DNA from: Pseudomonadota bacterium
GTDB taxonomy: Bacteria > Pseudomonadota > Gammaproteobacteria > Burkholderiales > Burkholderiaceae_B
DNA: 31,194 nucleotides
Direction of reading: 5' to 3'
Assembly: GCA_023388835.1 (NCBI GenBank)
Contig: JAEWFK010000081.1
Location: forward strand, 1-31,194
Each line of letters opens with the position of its first letter. Within the stretch, counting starts at the first letter, position 1. Made by a program: the position numbers and the translations under genes. Below, piece by piece: positions 25,348 to 31,194 of the stretch. Under the pieces are notes generated by a model. That model made no database searches and was not told where the DNA came from. It saw nothing but the letters and a program-made list of their open reading frames with translations.

Positions 25348-26625
25348 TCACAGGCGCAGATCGGCTTCTTCGGCCGTCAGCACATATTTGAGGTCATACA
25401 GGACATGATCGGGCTTGCCCAGTTCGCGCAGCGCCGCCGGCCCCAGTTCCTTGAACTGCTGGTGCGCCACCGCCAGAACGATGCCGTCGTAGGCGCCGTT
25501 CGCAGGTGCGCCAATTGGACGGATGCCGTACTCGTTCACGGCCTCATCCGGGTCGACCCAGGGGTCGTAGACGTCGACCTCGATATTGTATTCGCCCAAT
25601 TCCCGCACGATATCCACGACGCGGGTGTTGCGCAGGTCGGGGCAGTTCTCTTTGAACGTCAGCCCCATCACCAGCACGCGCGAGCCCTGCACCTGTATGC
25701 GGCGCTTGGTCATCGCCTTGATGAGCTGCGAGACGACATAGCCGCCCATGCCGTCGTTCAGCCGGCGACCGGCAAGAATGATCTCGGGGTGGTAGCCGAT
25801 GCTTTGTGCCTTGTGGGTCAGGTAGTAGGGGTCGACGCCGATGCAGTGCCCCCCGACCAGACCCGGCCGGAACGGCAGGAAGTTCCATTTGGTTCCTGCT
25901 GCTTCCAGTACCGCCTGGGTATCGATGTCCAGCTTGTTGAAGATGAGCGCGAGTTCATTGATGAGCGCAATGTTGACGTCGCGCTGCGTGTTCTCGATCA
26001 CCTTGGCCGCCTCGGCCACTTTGATCGAAGGCGCCTTGTGCGTCCCGGCGACAATGATTTCCGCGTAGACGCGATCGATCAGGTCAGCGACTTCCGGAGT
26101 GGACCCGGACGTCACCTTCCGGATGTTCGCCACACGGTGCTCTTTATCGCCGGGGTTGATGCGCTCAGGGCTGTACCCGGCGTAGAAATCTTCGTTGTAG
26201 CGCAGACCCGAGATGCTCTCGAGCACGGGCACGCATACTTCTTCGGTGGCGCCGGGGTAAACGGTGGATTCATAGACCACGATATCGCCCCGCTTCAGGA
26301 CGCGGCCTATGGTCTCGCTGGCGCGGATGAGCGGCGTGAGGTCAGGTTGTTTGTACTCGTCGATGGGGGTCGGCACGGTCACGACAAAGACGTTGGCTTC
26401 CGCCAGCGCTTCGGCTTCAGCGGAGAAGCGCAAATGTACGGCCGCGGCCAGCTCGTCACTTTCGACTTCCAGGGTGTGATCCCTGCCTTCTTTCAGTTCC
26501 TCGATACGCCGGGCATTGATGTCGAAACCCAGCACTGAGCGGCGCTTGCCGAACTCGACCGCGAGCGGGAGCCCCACATAGCCCAGACCGACCACCGCGA
26601 GTTTTACGTCTTCGATTCGCAACAT
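25348..26625 (-). CDS. wbpO: UDP-N-acetyl-D-galactosamine/glucosamine 6-dehydrogenase (WbpO/TviB type)
   Basis: A 425-residue UDP-sugar dehydrogenase performing the two-step NAD-dependent oxidation of the C6 alcohol to a uronic acid. The N-terminal NAD domain has VVGLGYVGLPLA (11-22). VPTPIDEYKQPDL (84-96) and YSPERINPGD (151-160) are typical of the WbpO/TviB/VipA branch. The catalytic cysteine is Cys261 in GGHCIGVDPYYL, and TFKENCPDLRN lies in the C-terminal domain. With the WbpP-type epimerase next door the likely product is UDP-GalNAcA. It has a GGGAG ribosome-binding site and lies 73 bases after the initiating transferase gene. Confidence 0.94.
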   Translation of the reverse strand: MLRIEDVKLAVVGLGYVGLPLAVEFGKRRSVLGFDINARRIEELKEGRDHTLEVESDELAAAVHLRFSAEAEALAEANVFVVTVPTPIDEYKQPDLTPLIRASETIGRVLKRGDIVVYESTVYPGATEEVCVPVLESISGLRYNEDFYAGYSPERINPGDKEHRVANIRKVTSGSTPEVADLIDRVYAEIIVAGTHKAPSIKVAEAAKVIENTQRDVNIALINELALIFNKLDIDTQAVLEAAGTKWNFLPFRPGLVGGHCIGVDPYYLTHKAQSIGYHPEIILAGRRLNDGMGGYVVSQLIKAMTKRRIQVQGSRVLVMGLTFKENCPDLRNTRVVDIVRELGEYNIEVDVYDPWVDPDEAVNEYGIRPIGAPANGAYDGIVLAVAHQQFKELGPAALRELGKPDHVLYDLKYVLTAEEADLRL

Positions 26626-26698
26626 TTTTCTCCCATGCTAAGCGCAATCAATGATTTCGACCAAAGCGGCGCAGCGCAGCCGCCACCCGCCAGGCCGT

Positions 26699-27853
26699 TC
26701 AACGAGGTTTCGAATTCCGGCGGCTCTGTCCCCGCCCGAGCGACGGAAGCAACAACCACGCGGGCCGGCGCCATGAGACCAGGCGCGAATACAACCAGAT
26801 ATAGGCCCAGCAAAACGCAACGAGGCTTGCACAGATCATCCATGCGTTGTCCCACCAGATCGTGGCGGGCACAAGCCCGATCAAGGCCAACACCCACAGG
26901 TAGGGCGAGGTCATTGCATTGCACAGGGCCGGTACTGCATGGCGGCGATCACGGCTGAACGTGACGCGCACCAGTCTTCTGAACACCAGTTGATGCAGAT
27001 GCAAGGCATCGGGTTGGTCAACCGGGACCCCGCGTTTGAAGCGGCGGCGCCAAATAGAAAACAGCGTCTCGAACACCGGATAGAACAAGACGGCCAGCGC
27101 GTAGAACGGAGATACGCTCGGATTGCGCACCACCAGTTGCACCGCGAGTTCCGCCAGCATGAAGCCGAGAAAATAGGCACCGCCGTCGCCCAGGAACACC
27201 CTGCCGAAAGGAAAGTTCCACACCAGGAAGCCCAAGGTGGCCGAAGCGAGCGCGGCCGCGATCAGAAAGATGGGAATATCCTGGACCTGCAGTGCCACCA
27301 GGGCCAGCGACGACGCCATGAGCGTGGCAATCATGCCCGCCAGGCCATTCATGCCGTCCACAATGTTCAGCGCATGCGTACAGCCCCCCACCGCTACCAT
27401 GGTGAAGAGCAGGGAAATCGGCCAGAAGGACAGGACCCAGTCCGCCCACGAAATCCCCACGCGCGACACGCCGCCCAGGAACCACCACGCGATTGCGGCC
27501 GACACAAAGGCCGCCATGAGACGCTTGCCGGAGCCGACGTCCTTGGTGATGTCTTCGAGAAGACCTGCCACGAACACCGGCATGGCAGCGATGAAAAGCA
27601 CGGGCCACAGCCAGGTGAGGGTCATATTGCTCGGACCCAGGACCAGCAGGCCGGCCAGACTCCCGGCGACGACGGCCAGGCCGCCGACACGCGGCGCTGC
27701 GCGCGCGTGCATGGCTTGCGGTTTCTTCAGGTCGGAGTCGCCCGTAAACACGCCGTGCCAGCGTTCCGACGCCACGATCAGGCCTCCCACCATGAAGGCC
27801 ACGATACAGATATAGAGCCAGGTAAACGAACCCCAGAATTGAGGCGAAGTCAC
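26699..27853 (-). CDS. Undecaprenyl-phosphate N-acetylaminosugar-1-phosphate transferase (WecA/WbpL family)
   Basis: A 384-residue integral membrane enzyme with about 10-11 hydrophobic helices that starts glycan assembly by moving a HexNAc-1-phosphate from a UDP-sugar to undecaprenyl phosphate. Family motifs are present: PRVGGLAV (54-61), the acidic LLEDITKD (98-105), NIVDGMNGLAG (163-173), FLGDGGAYFLG (220-230) and the cytoplasmic DALHLHQLVFRR (282-293). The sugar cannot be told from sequence. The start is GTG at 27853 (GGGGA about 5 bases before it). It is the first gene of the minus-strand polysaccharide operon. Upstream lies a 503-bp gap with a strong terminator. Confidence 0.93.
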   Translation of the reverse strand: MTSPQFWGSFTWLYICIVAFMVGGLIVASERWHGVFTGDSDLKKPQAMHARAAPRVGGLAVVAGSLAGLLVLGPSNMTLTWLWPVLFIAAMPVFVAGLLEDITKDVGSGKRLMAAFVSAAIAWWFLGGVSRVGISWADWVLSFWPISLLFTMVAVGGCTHALNIVDGMNGLAGMIATLMASSLALVALQVQDIPIFLIAAALASATLGFLVWNFPFGRVFLGDGGAYFLGFMLAELAVQLVVRNPSVSPFYALAVLFYPVFETLFSIWRRRFKRGVPVDQPDALHLHQLVFRRLVRVTFSRDRRHAVPALCNAMTSPYLWVLALIGLVPATIWWDNAWMICASLVAFCWAYIWLYSRLVSWRRPAWLLLPSLGRGQSRRNSKPR

Positions 27854-28026
27854 AGAGTCCCCATCCAGTTAGACAGCTTCGTATTATCCGATGTTTTTGT
27901 AACCGATCGGCCCGCGACCACGAAACAGATGCAACAAGAATATAGCCCGGGCACGGAAGAAACGGGGGTCGCCAAACGGATTAGATGCCAGCGGCCGCCG
28001 ACAATGGCCGGGGCCTGGCTTCAGGC

Positions 28027-28058
28027 AAAAAAAAGCCCGAGATCGTGAGATCTCGGGC
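28027..28058 (-). terminator. Strong intrinsic terminator upstream of the polysaccharide operon
   Basis: On the minus strand a perfect 10-bp stem (GCCCGAGATC with GATCTCGGGC, 28035-28058) with a 4-base loop is followed by eight T (28027-28034). This is a near-ideal Rho-independent terminator. No protein gene ends nearby, so it ends either a small RNA, a prematurely stopped leader, or a long coq7 3' tail. Confidence 0.9.
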
Positions 28059-28168
28059 AAAATCCACCAAAGGAGGAGGGTGGAGGAGACAACCGTGGCA
28101 TGTCGGGCTACGAGAACCTTAGGTTCGAGACCGCGTGATTGCCAGACAATCACGTTTCGACATCCGAT
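28028..28168 (-). ncRNA. Candidate small RNA with anti-Shine-Dalgarno hairpin loop
   Basis: A minus-strand transcript of about 140 bases is suggested by a promoter-like pair and the terminator at 28027-28058. Reading 5' to 3' it forms a perfect 8-bp hairpin (CGTGATTG/CAATCACG, 28134-28154) and a small GAACC/GGTTC hairpin (28114-28126). Next is a 6-bp stem TCCACC/GGTGGA whose 10-base loop contains CTCCTCC (28063-28084), then the terminator with its U8 tail. A second CTCCTCC (28082-28088) overlaps the stem. Loops with CUCCUCC can pair with ribosome-binding sites, the mode of alphaproteobacterial cuckoo-type sRNAs. The U tail fits Hfq binding. The 5' end is a guess. An alternative is an attenuated leader of the polysaccharide operon. 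Confidence 0.6.
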
Positions 28169-28174
28169 AACTGA

Positions 28175-28203
28175 AGTTTATCGCCCGTTTTTGTGCAATG
28201 CAA
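28175..28203 (-). promoter_or_regulatory. Candidate promoter for the structured RNA
   Basis: On the minus strand TTGCAT (28198-28203, weak -35) and TAAACT (28175-28180, -10 with 4 of 6 matches) are 17 bases apart. Transcription would begin near 28168, just before the first hairpin of the candidate RNA. The match is modest and untested. Confidence 0.35.
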
Positions 28204-28356
28204 GGTAGTTTTGCTGCGCCGCCACATTTCGTGGTTTTCAGGCACTTGAAACCGCTGCTTTTTGCACTTTGCGCCGGTGGCACAACTGGCGTTAACCCTT
28301 AGTTGAATGAATATTAACACGACCCTAGGGAAAACGCTAGTCCTATCGAAAAAATT

Positions 28357-29046
28357 TTAGAGCCGGTACGCCGTCGTGGTCATGACCTTGGACATAAGCC
28401 GCATGGCGAACCTGATCGGCGAAGGCAACGGCGAGGCCCCGTGGTTTTCAGCCGTGGTTCTATGCTGGATTTCATCATCGCGCATCTGCTCGACAATACG
28501 ACGGGAGCGGCTGTCGTGCGCGGGCAGTTGTTCCAGGTGTCCATCGAGATGCTGCTCCACCTGCCTTTCGGTTTCGGCCATGAATCCCAGATTGCGCGGA
28601 ATGCCGGCCCGACTGGCGATGGCGCCCAAAGAAAATGAACCGGCATACCAAAGCGGATTGAGCACGCTCGGGCGGCTGTTCAGCTCATCGAGCCGTTGTC
28701 GGCACCAGACCAGATGGTCGACTTCTTCGGTGGCGGCCTGGTGCAACACGTGGCGTATGGAGTCATCGCGACAGAACACGGCCTGACCGCGGTAGAGCGC
28801 CTGAGCGCAGATTTCGCCGACGTGATTGACCCGCATCAGGCCTGCCGCATGGCGCTGATCTGCAGGCGATAGCGTTTCCTGTTCAGCGGCCGCCAGCGGC
28901 TTCTGGCCGGCCGGGTTGGGCCGGCCGGCCTGGGCTGAGCCATTCAGCACCTGCAGCGCCCTGCCGACCTCCGCCAGCATGTTCTCGAGCGGACTGCTGC
29001 GACGCAGAAAGCCCGTTGTACGAATAGGGGTGCTCTGTTCGGCCAT
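28357..29046 (-). CDS. coq7: 2-nonaprenyl-3-methyl-6-methoxy-1,4-benzoquinol hydroxylase (demethoxyubiquinone hydroxylase)
   Basis: A 229-residue Coq7 di-iron oxygenase that adds the last ring hydroxyl in ubiquinone synthesis. Iron ligands are visible as Glu78 (HVGEICAQ), Glu108 and His111 (TEEVDHL), Glu160 (MAETERQ), and Glu192 with His195 (DDEIQHR). The domain starts near residue 66; the first 60 residues are a variable, Ala/Pro-rich extension common in betaproteobacterial members. The ATG at 29046 has AGGTGAG just upstream and is preferred over an in-frame start at 29085. It is divergent from the osmC-thyA-folA group and stands alone on its strand. Confidence 0.95.
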   Translation of the reverse strand: MAEQSTPIRTTGFLRRSSPLENMLAEVGRALQVLNGSAQAGRPNPAGQKPLAAAEQETLSPADQRHAAGLMRVNHVGEICAQALYRGQAVFCRDDSIRHVLHQAATEEVDHLVWCRQRLDELNSRPSVLNPLWYAGSFSLGAIASRAGIPRNLGFMAETERQVEQHLDGHLEQLPAHDSRSRRIVEQMRDDEIQHRTTAENHGASPLPSPIRFAMRLMSKVMTTTAYRL

Positions 29047-29181
29047 GTTCTCACCTGATTTCGATGCTTGACGCCATATTGTCACATAGACGCAGCATTG
29101 ACGCGCCCGCCGACTCTCAGATCACGCTCCACGTTCAGGCATTATCATTAGACATTCCCTTCCATACATCAGGAACAGAAC

Positions 29182-29604
29182 ATGGAATGCACCATCGATT
29201 GGGGTGGCCCAGAAGGCATGCTTTTTGTGGCACGCACGGGTAGCGGCCACGTGACCGCCATGGACGGCGCGCCAGAAGGCGGCGGCAACAACCTGGCCCC
29301 CAGGCCCATGGAGTTGTTGCTGGCCGGTGCCGGCGGCTGCGCCGCCTACGATGTGGTACTGATACTGCGGCGCGGGCGACACGAGGTCACCGCGTGCCAG
29401 GTGGAACTGGATGCGCAAAGGGCGGAGACCGAGCCCAAGGTGTTCACGCGCATTCATTTCACTTTCACGGTCACCGGCAAGCGCCTTCCAGAAGCGGCGG
29501 TAGAACGCGCGGTCGCCTTGTCGCACGAAAAATATTGCTCGGCCACCGCCATGCTGGGGCACACCGCCGAGATCACCCATTCGATCAACGTGGTCGAAGC
29601 CTGA
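29182..29604 (+). CDS. OsmC/Ohr-family protein (YhfA-like)
   Basis: A 140-residue OsmC-fold protein. The two redox cysteines of the family are present: one in the helix segment AGAGGCAAYDVV (Cys53) and one in SHEKYCSATAML (Cys118). The first half has the beta-rich MELLLAGAGGC pattern of the YhfA subgroup rather than classic Ohr. Ohr/OsmC proteins reduce organic peroxides with thiols; the role of YhfA-type members is not settled. An AGGAACAG ribosome-binding site precedes the ATG. It lies 18 bases before thyA and is probably co-transcribed with thyA and folA. Confidence 0.93.
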   Translation: MECTIDWGGPEGMLFVARTGSGHVTAMDGAPEGGGNNLAPRPMELLLAGAGGCAAYDVVLILRRGRHEVTACQVELDAQRAETEPKVFTRIHFTFTVTGKRLPEAAVERAVALSHEKYCSATAMLGHTAEITHSINVVEA

Positions 29605-29622
29605 GCGCGAACGCAGCCATTC

Positions 29623-30417
29623 ATGCAACAGTACGAAAACCTCATGAGCCATGTCTACGAACATGGGCACCAGAAGAACGATCGGACCGGCACGGGCACA
29701 CGCTCGGTGTTTGGCCACCAGATGCGTTTTGACCTGAGCCAGGGCTTCCCCCTCGTCACCACCAAGAAGCTGCATCTGCGTTCCATCATCATCGAACTGC
29801 TATGGTTTCTGCGGGGCGACTCGAATGTGCGCTGGCTGCAGGAACACGGGGTCTCGATCTGGGACGAATGGGCCGACGCAGCCGGCGAGCTGGGTCCGGT
29901 GTACGGCGTGCAGTGGCGCTCATGGCCGACGCCCGACGGCGGGCACATCGATCAAATTTCGCAGGTGCTCGACCAGATCCGACGCAACCCGGATTCACGC
30001 CGACTGATTGTTTCGGCCTGGAACGTAAGCGAGATCTCGAACATGGCGCTGCCGCCTTGCCATGCCCTCTTCCAGTTCTATGTGGCGGGCGGTAAGCTGT
30101 CCTGCCAGCTCTATCAGCGCAGTGCCGACATCTTCCTGGGCGTGCCGTTCAACATTGCCAGCTACGCTTTGCTTACGCACATGGTGGCTCAGCAGTGCGA
30201 TCTGGAAGTCGGCGATTTCATCTGGACAGGGGGCGACTGCCACCTTTACAGCAATCACTTCGAACAGGTGCGGCTGCAGCTCTCGCGGGCGCCCTACCCC
30301 TACCCGCGCCTGAACATCAAACGGCGGCCGCCGAGCCTGTTCGACTACGAGTTCGAAGATTTCGAGATCGTCGATTACCAGCATCACCCGCACATCAAGG
30401 CGCCAGTGGCGGTGTAA
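29623..30417 (+). CDS. thyA: Thymidylate synthase
   Basis: A 264-residue enzyme, exactly the E. coli length, converting dUMP to dTMP with methylenetetrahydrofolate as carbon donor and reductant. The nucleophile is Cys146 in MALPPCHALFQF. DRTGTGTRSVFG (20-31) is the phosphate-binding arginine loop, and QRSADIFLGVPFNIASYALL is the conserved nucleotide-binding segment. The ending HPHIKAPVAV matches the family C-terminus. It is followed by folA after 42 bases, which is the logical pair because the reaction releases dihydrofolate. Confidence 0.99.
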   Translation: MQQYENLMSHVYEHGHQKNDRTGTGTRSVFGHQMRFDLSQGFPLVTTKKLHLRSIIIELLWFLRGDSNVRWLQEHGVSIWDEWADAAGELGPVYGVQWRSWPTPDGGHIDQISQVLDQIRRNPDSRRLIVSAWNVSEISNMALPPCHALFQFYVAGGKLSCQLYQRSADIFLGVPFNIASYALLTHMVAQQCDLEVGDFIWTGGDCHLYSNHFEQVRLQLSRAPYPYPRLNIKRRPPSLFDYEFEDFEIVDYQHHPHIKAPVAV

Positions 30418-30459
30418 TCACACCCGGCGCTGCGCATTCACCACAGGACCTATCCCCGC

Positions 30460-30954
30460 ATGGCCAGCAAGCCTCTTATACAGATCGTCGTCGCCTACTC
30501 CCGCAACCGCGTCATCGGTCGCGACAACGACCTGCCCTGGCGCCTGCCGGGCGACCTGAAACACTTCAAGCGCAGCACCATGGGCTGTCCCATCATCATG
30601 GGCCGCAAGACCTGGGAATCGCTGGGACGGCCTCTGCCCGGCCGTCTGAATGTGGTCATCAGCCGCGATCCGGACTACCAGGCGGAAGGCGCCGCTGTCC
30701 GCGACAGCGTGGAAGGCGCGCTGCAAGCCTGCGCCGACGCCCCGCGCGCCTGCATCATCGGCGGCGAGCAGCTGTTTCGCGTCGCGCTGCCGCTCACCGA
30801 TGAAATCATCGCCACCGAAATACACGCCAATATCGAAGGCGACACCTTCTTCCCGGAAATTGCGGTCGATGAGTGGGAAGAGACCGAGCGTCTGCCCCAG
30901 CCCGATGAAAATGGCCTGAGCTACGATTTCGTGATCCTGCGTCGCAAGCGCTGA
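30460..30954 (+). CDS. folA: Dihydrofolate reductase
   Basis: A 164-residue DHFR that regenerates tetrahydrofolate using NADPH. It has IVVAYSRNRVIGRDNDLPWRLP at the N-terminus, catalytic Asp32 in PGDLKHFK, the NADPH-binding segments MGRKTWESLGRPLPGR (47-62) and CIIGGEQLF, and a C-terminal beta strand SYDFVILRRKR. Length is typical (E. coli 159). It lies downstream of thyA and is followed after 25 bases by a strong terminator, so it closes the osmC-thyA-folA unit. Confidence 0.98.
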   Translation: MASKPLIQIVVAYSRNRVIGRDNDLPWRLPGDLKHFKRSTMGCPIIMGRKTWESLGRPLPGRLNVVISRDPDYQAEGAAVRDSVEGALQACADAPRACIIGGEQLFRVALPLTDEIIATEIHANIEGDTFFPEIAVDEWEETERLPQPDENGLSYDFVILRRKR

Positions 30955-30979
30955 GTGCTTTCCCCACCAGGCAGCAATG

Positions 30980-31009
30980 AAAACAGCGTCCTGCAAGGGA
31001 CGCTGTTTT
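30980..31009. terminator. Bidirectional terminator between folA and gcvP
   Basis: A perfect 12-bp inverted repeat (AAAACAGCGTCC with GGACGCTGTTTT) has a 6-base loop. The A-run on one side and T-run on the other let it act in both directions, ending folA from the left and gcvP from the right. Confidence 0.92.
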
Positions 31010-31057
31010 CGTTCCAGTCTACGGCTTGCCACCGGCGGCTGGCCAGAGCAAGCCCGA

Positions 31058-31194
31058 TCAGGCCTCTACTTGTTCGGTGTAGGCTTCCATCGGAGGGCAG
31101 CTGCAGACAAGGTTGCGGTCTCCCCATGCGTTGTCCACCCGCGCAACCGGCGGCCAATACTTGCCGGAACGCAGGCTGGCCAGCGGATAGGCTG
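31058..31194 (-). CDS. gcvP: Glycine dehydrogenase (decarboxylating), P-protein, C-terminal fragment
   Basis: The minus strand from the right edge translates for about 44 residues as YPLASLRSGKYWPPVARVDN, then AWGDRNLVCSCPPMEAY and a short tail before the TGA at 31058-31060. The pattern W-PPVARVDN-(A/V)-(W/Y)-GDRNL-CSC is the well-conserved C-terminus of GcvP, the pyridoxal-phosphate glycine decarboxylase of the glycine cleavage system. The rest of this roughly 950-residue protein, including the catalytic lysine, lies beyond the window. The two-way hairpin at 30980-31009 serves as its terminator. Confidence 0.93.
   Translation of the reverse strand, partial: AYPLASLRSGKYWPPVARVDNAWGDRNLVCSCPPMEAYTEQVEA

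Larger units (their letters stand above)
27854..28356. other. 503-bp intergenic region upstream of the polysaccharide operon
   Basis: No convincing protein gene lies here. From the operon side, 27854-28026 is the immediate leader, with a GATAAT -10-like element (27883-27888, minus) but no matching -35. 28027-28168 holds the candidate structured RNA and its terminator. 28169-28203 holds a candidate minus-strand promoter. 28204-28356 is AT-richer sequence after the coq7 stop in which I see only the short dyad CCCTAGGG (28323-28330). I found no JUMPstart/ops sequence. Confidence 0.6.

Noticed and set aside
24883..26538. 551-codon plus-strand reading frame
   Set aside because: It is antisense to wbpP and wbpO, both of which show complete catalytic motifs. 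No independent domain is visible.
16189..27853. Recent horizontal acquisition of the glycan operon
   Set aside because: No transposase, integrase or direct repeats seen, and base composition looks like the neighbours by eye. A tRNA is present in the window but far away and not adjacent.
27884..28153. 89-codon minus-strand reading frame in the gap before the polysaccharide operon
   Set aside because: It runs straight through a near-ideal intrinsic terminator and its hairpin stems, lacks a ribosome-binding site, and has an irregular Arg/Phe/Pro composition with no recognisable motif.

Overview
The window reads as ordinary chromosome from a GC-rich betaproteobacterium of the order Burkholderiales. 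The best fit is family Alcaligenaceae (Bordetella/Achromobacter-like). This rests on gene order (TPR protein-lolB-ispE-tRNA-Gln-prs-rplY-pth) and protein character, not on a database search. I found no insertion sequence, prophage or CRISPR array.

Region 1 (1-7875, minus strand) is a housekeeping run: a secreted TPR protein, lolB, ispE, tRNA-Gln(TTG), prs, rplY, pth, a CPBP-family membrane protein and ychF (cut by the left edge). Several genes overlap or nearly touch, and the tRNA sits between ispE and prs. Two spacers hold strong RNA hairpins.

Region 2 (7962-16160) begins with mutM, divergent from region 1. It is followed by a four-gene plus-strand group: a metallo-beta-lactamase-fold protein lacking one metal site, an FAD aromatic hydroxylase, a 68-residue DUF2783-like protein, and fumarylacetoacetase. 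I infer aromatic-acid degradation towards homogentisate and fumarylacetoacetate, with the small protein as a possible coupling subunit. A convergent FAD-linked 2-hydroxyacid dehydrogenase and the phosphohexomutase algC follow.

Region 3 (16189-27853, minus strand) is a surface-polysaccharide operon. In transcription order it encodes a WecA/WbpL-type initiating sugar-phosphate transferase, WbpO-type UDP-GalNAc dehydrogenase, WbpP-type UDP-GlcNAc 4-epimerase, a MurJ/MviN-like flippase, a GT4 glycosyltransferase, an AsnB-type amidotransferase, a second similar GT4, and an 838-residue protein fusing two complete GT4 enzymes. Together they would make UDP-GalNAcA, assemble a glycan on a lipid carrier, probably amidate uronic acids, and flip it across the membrane. 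No Wzy-like polymerase is present. Convergent algC would supply hexose-1-phosphates.

Region 4 (27854-28356) is a 503-bp gap. On the minus strand it holds a strong terminator preceded by a CUCCUCC-bearing hairpin loop and two more hairpins. This looks like a small regulatory RNA with an anti-Shine-Dalgarno loop, or an attenuated leader of the polysaccharide operon. I consider it the most interesting element here.

Region 5 (28357-31194) holds coq7 (minus), then osmC-like, thyA and folA (plus), a two-way terminator, and the C-terminal end of gcvP (minus, cut by the right edge).
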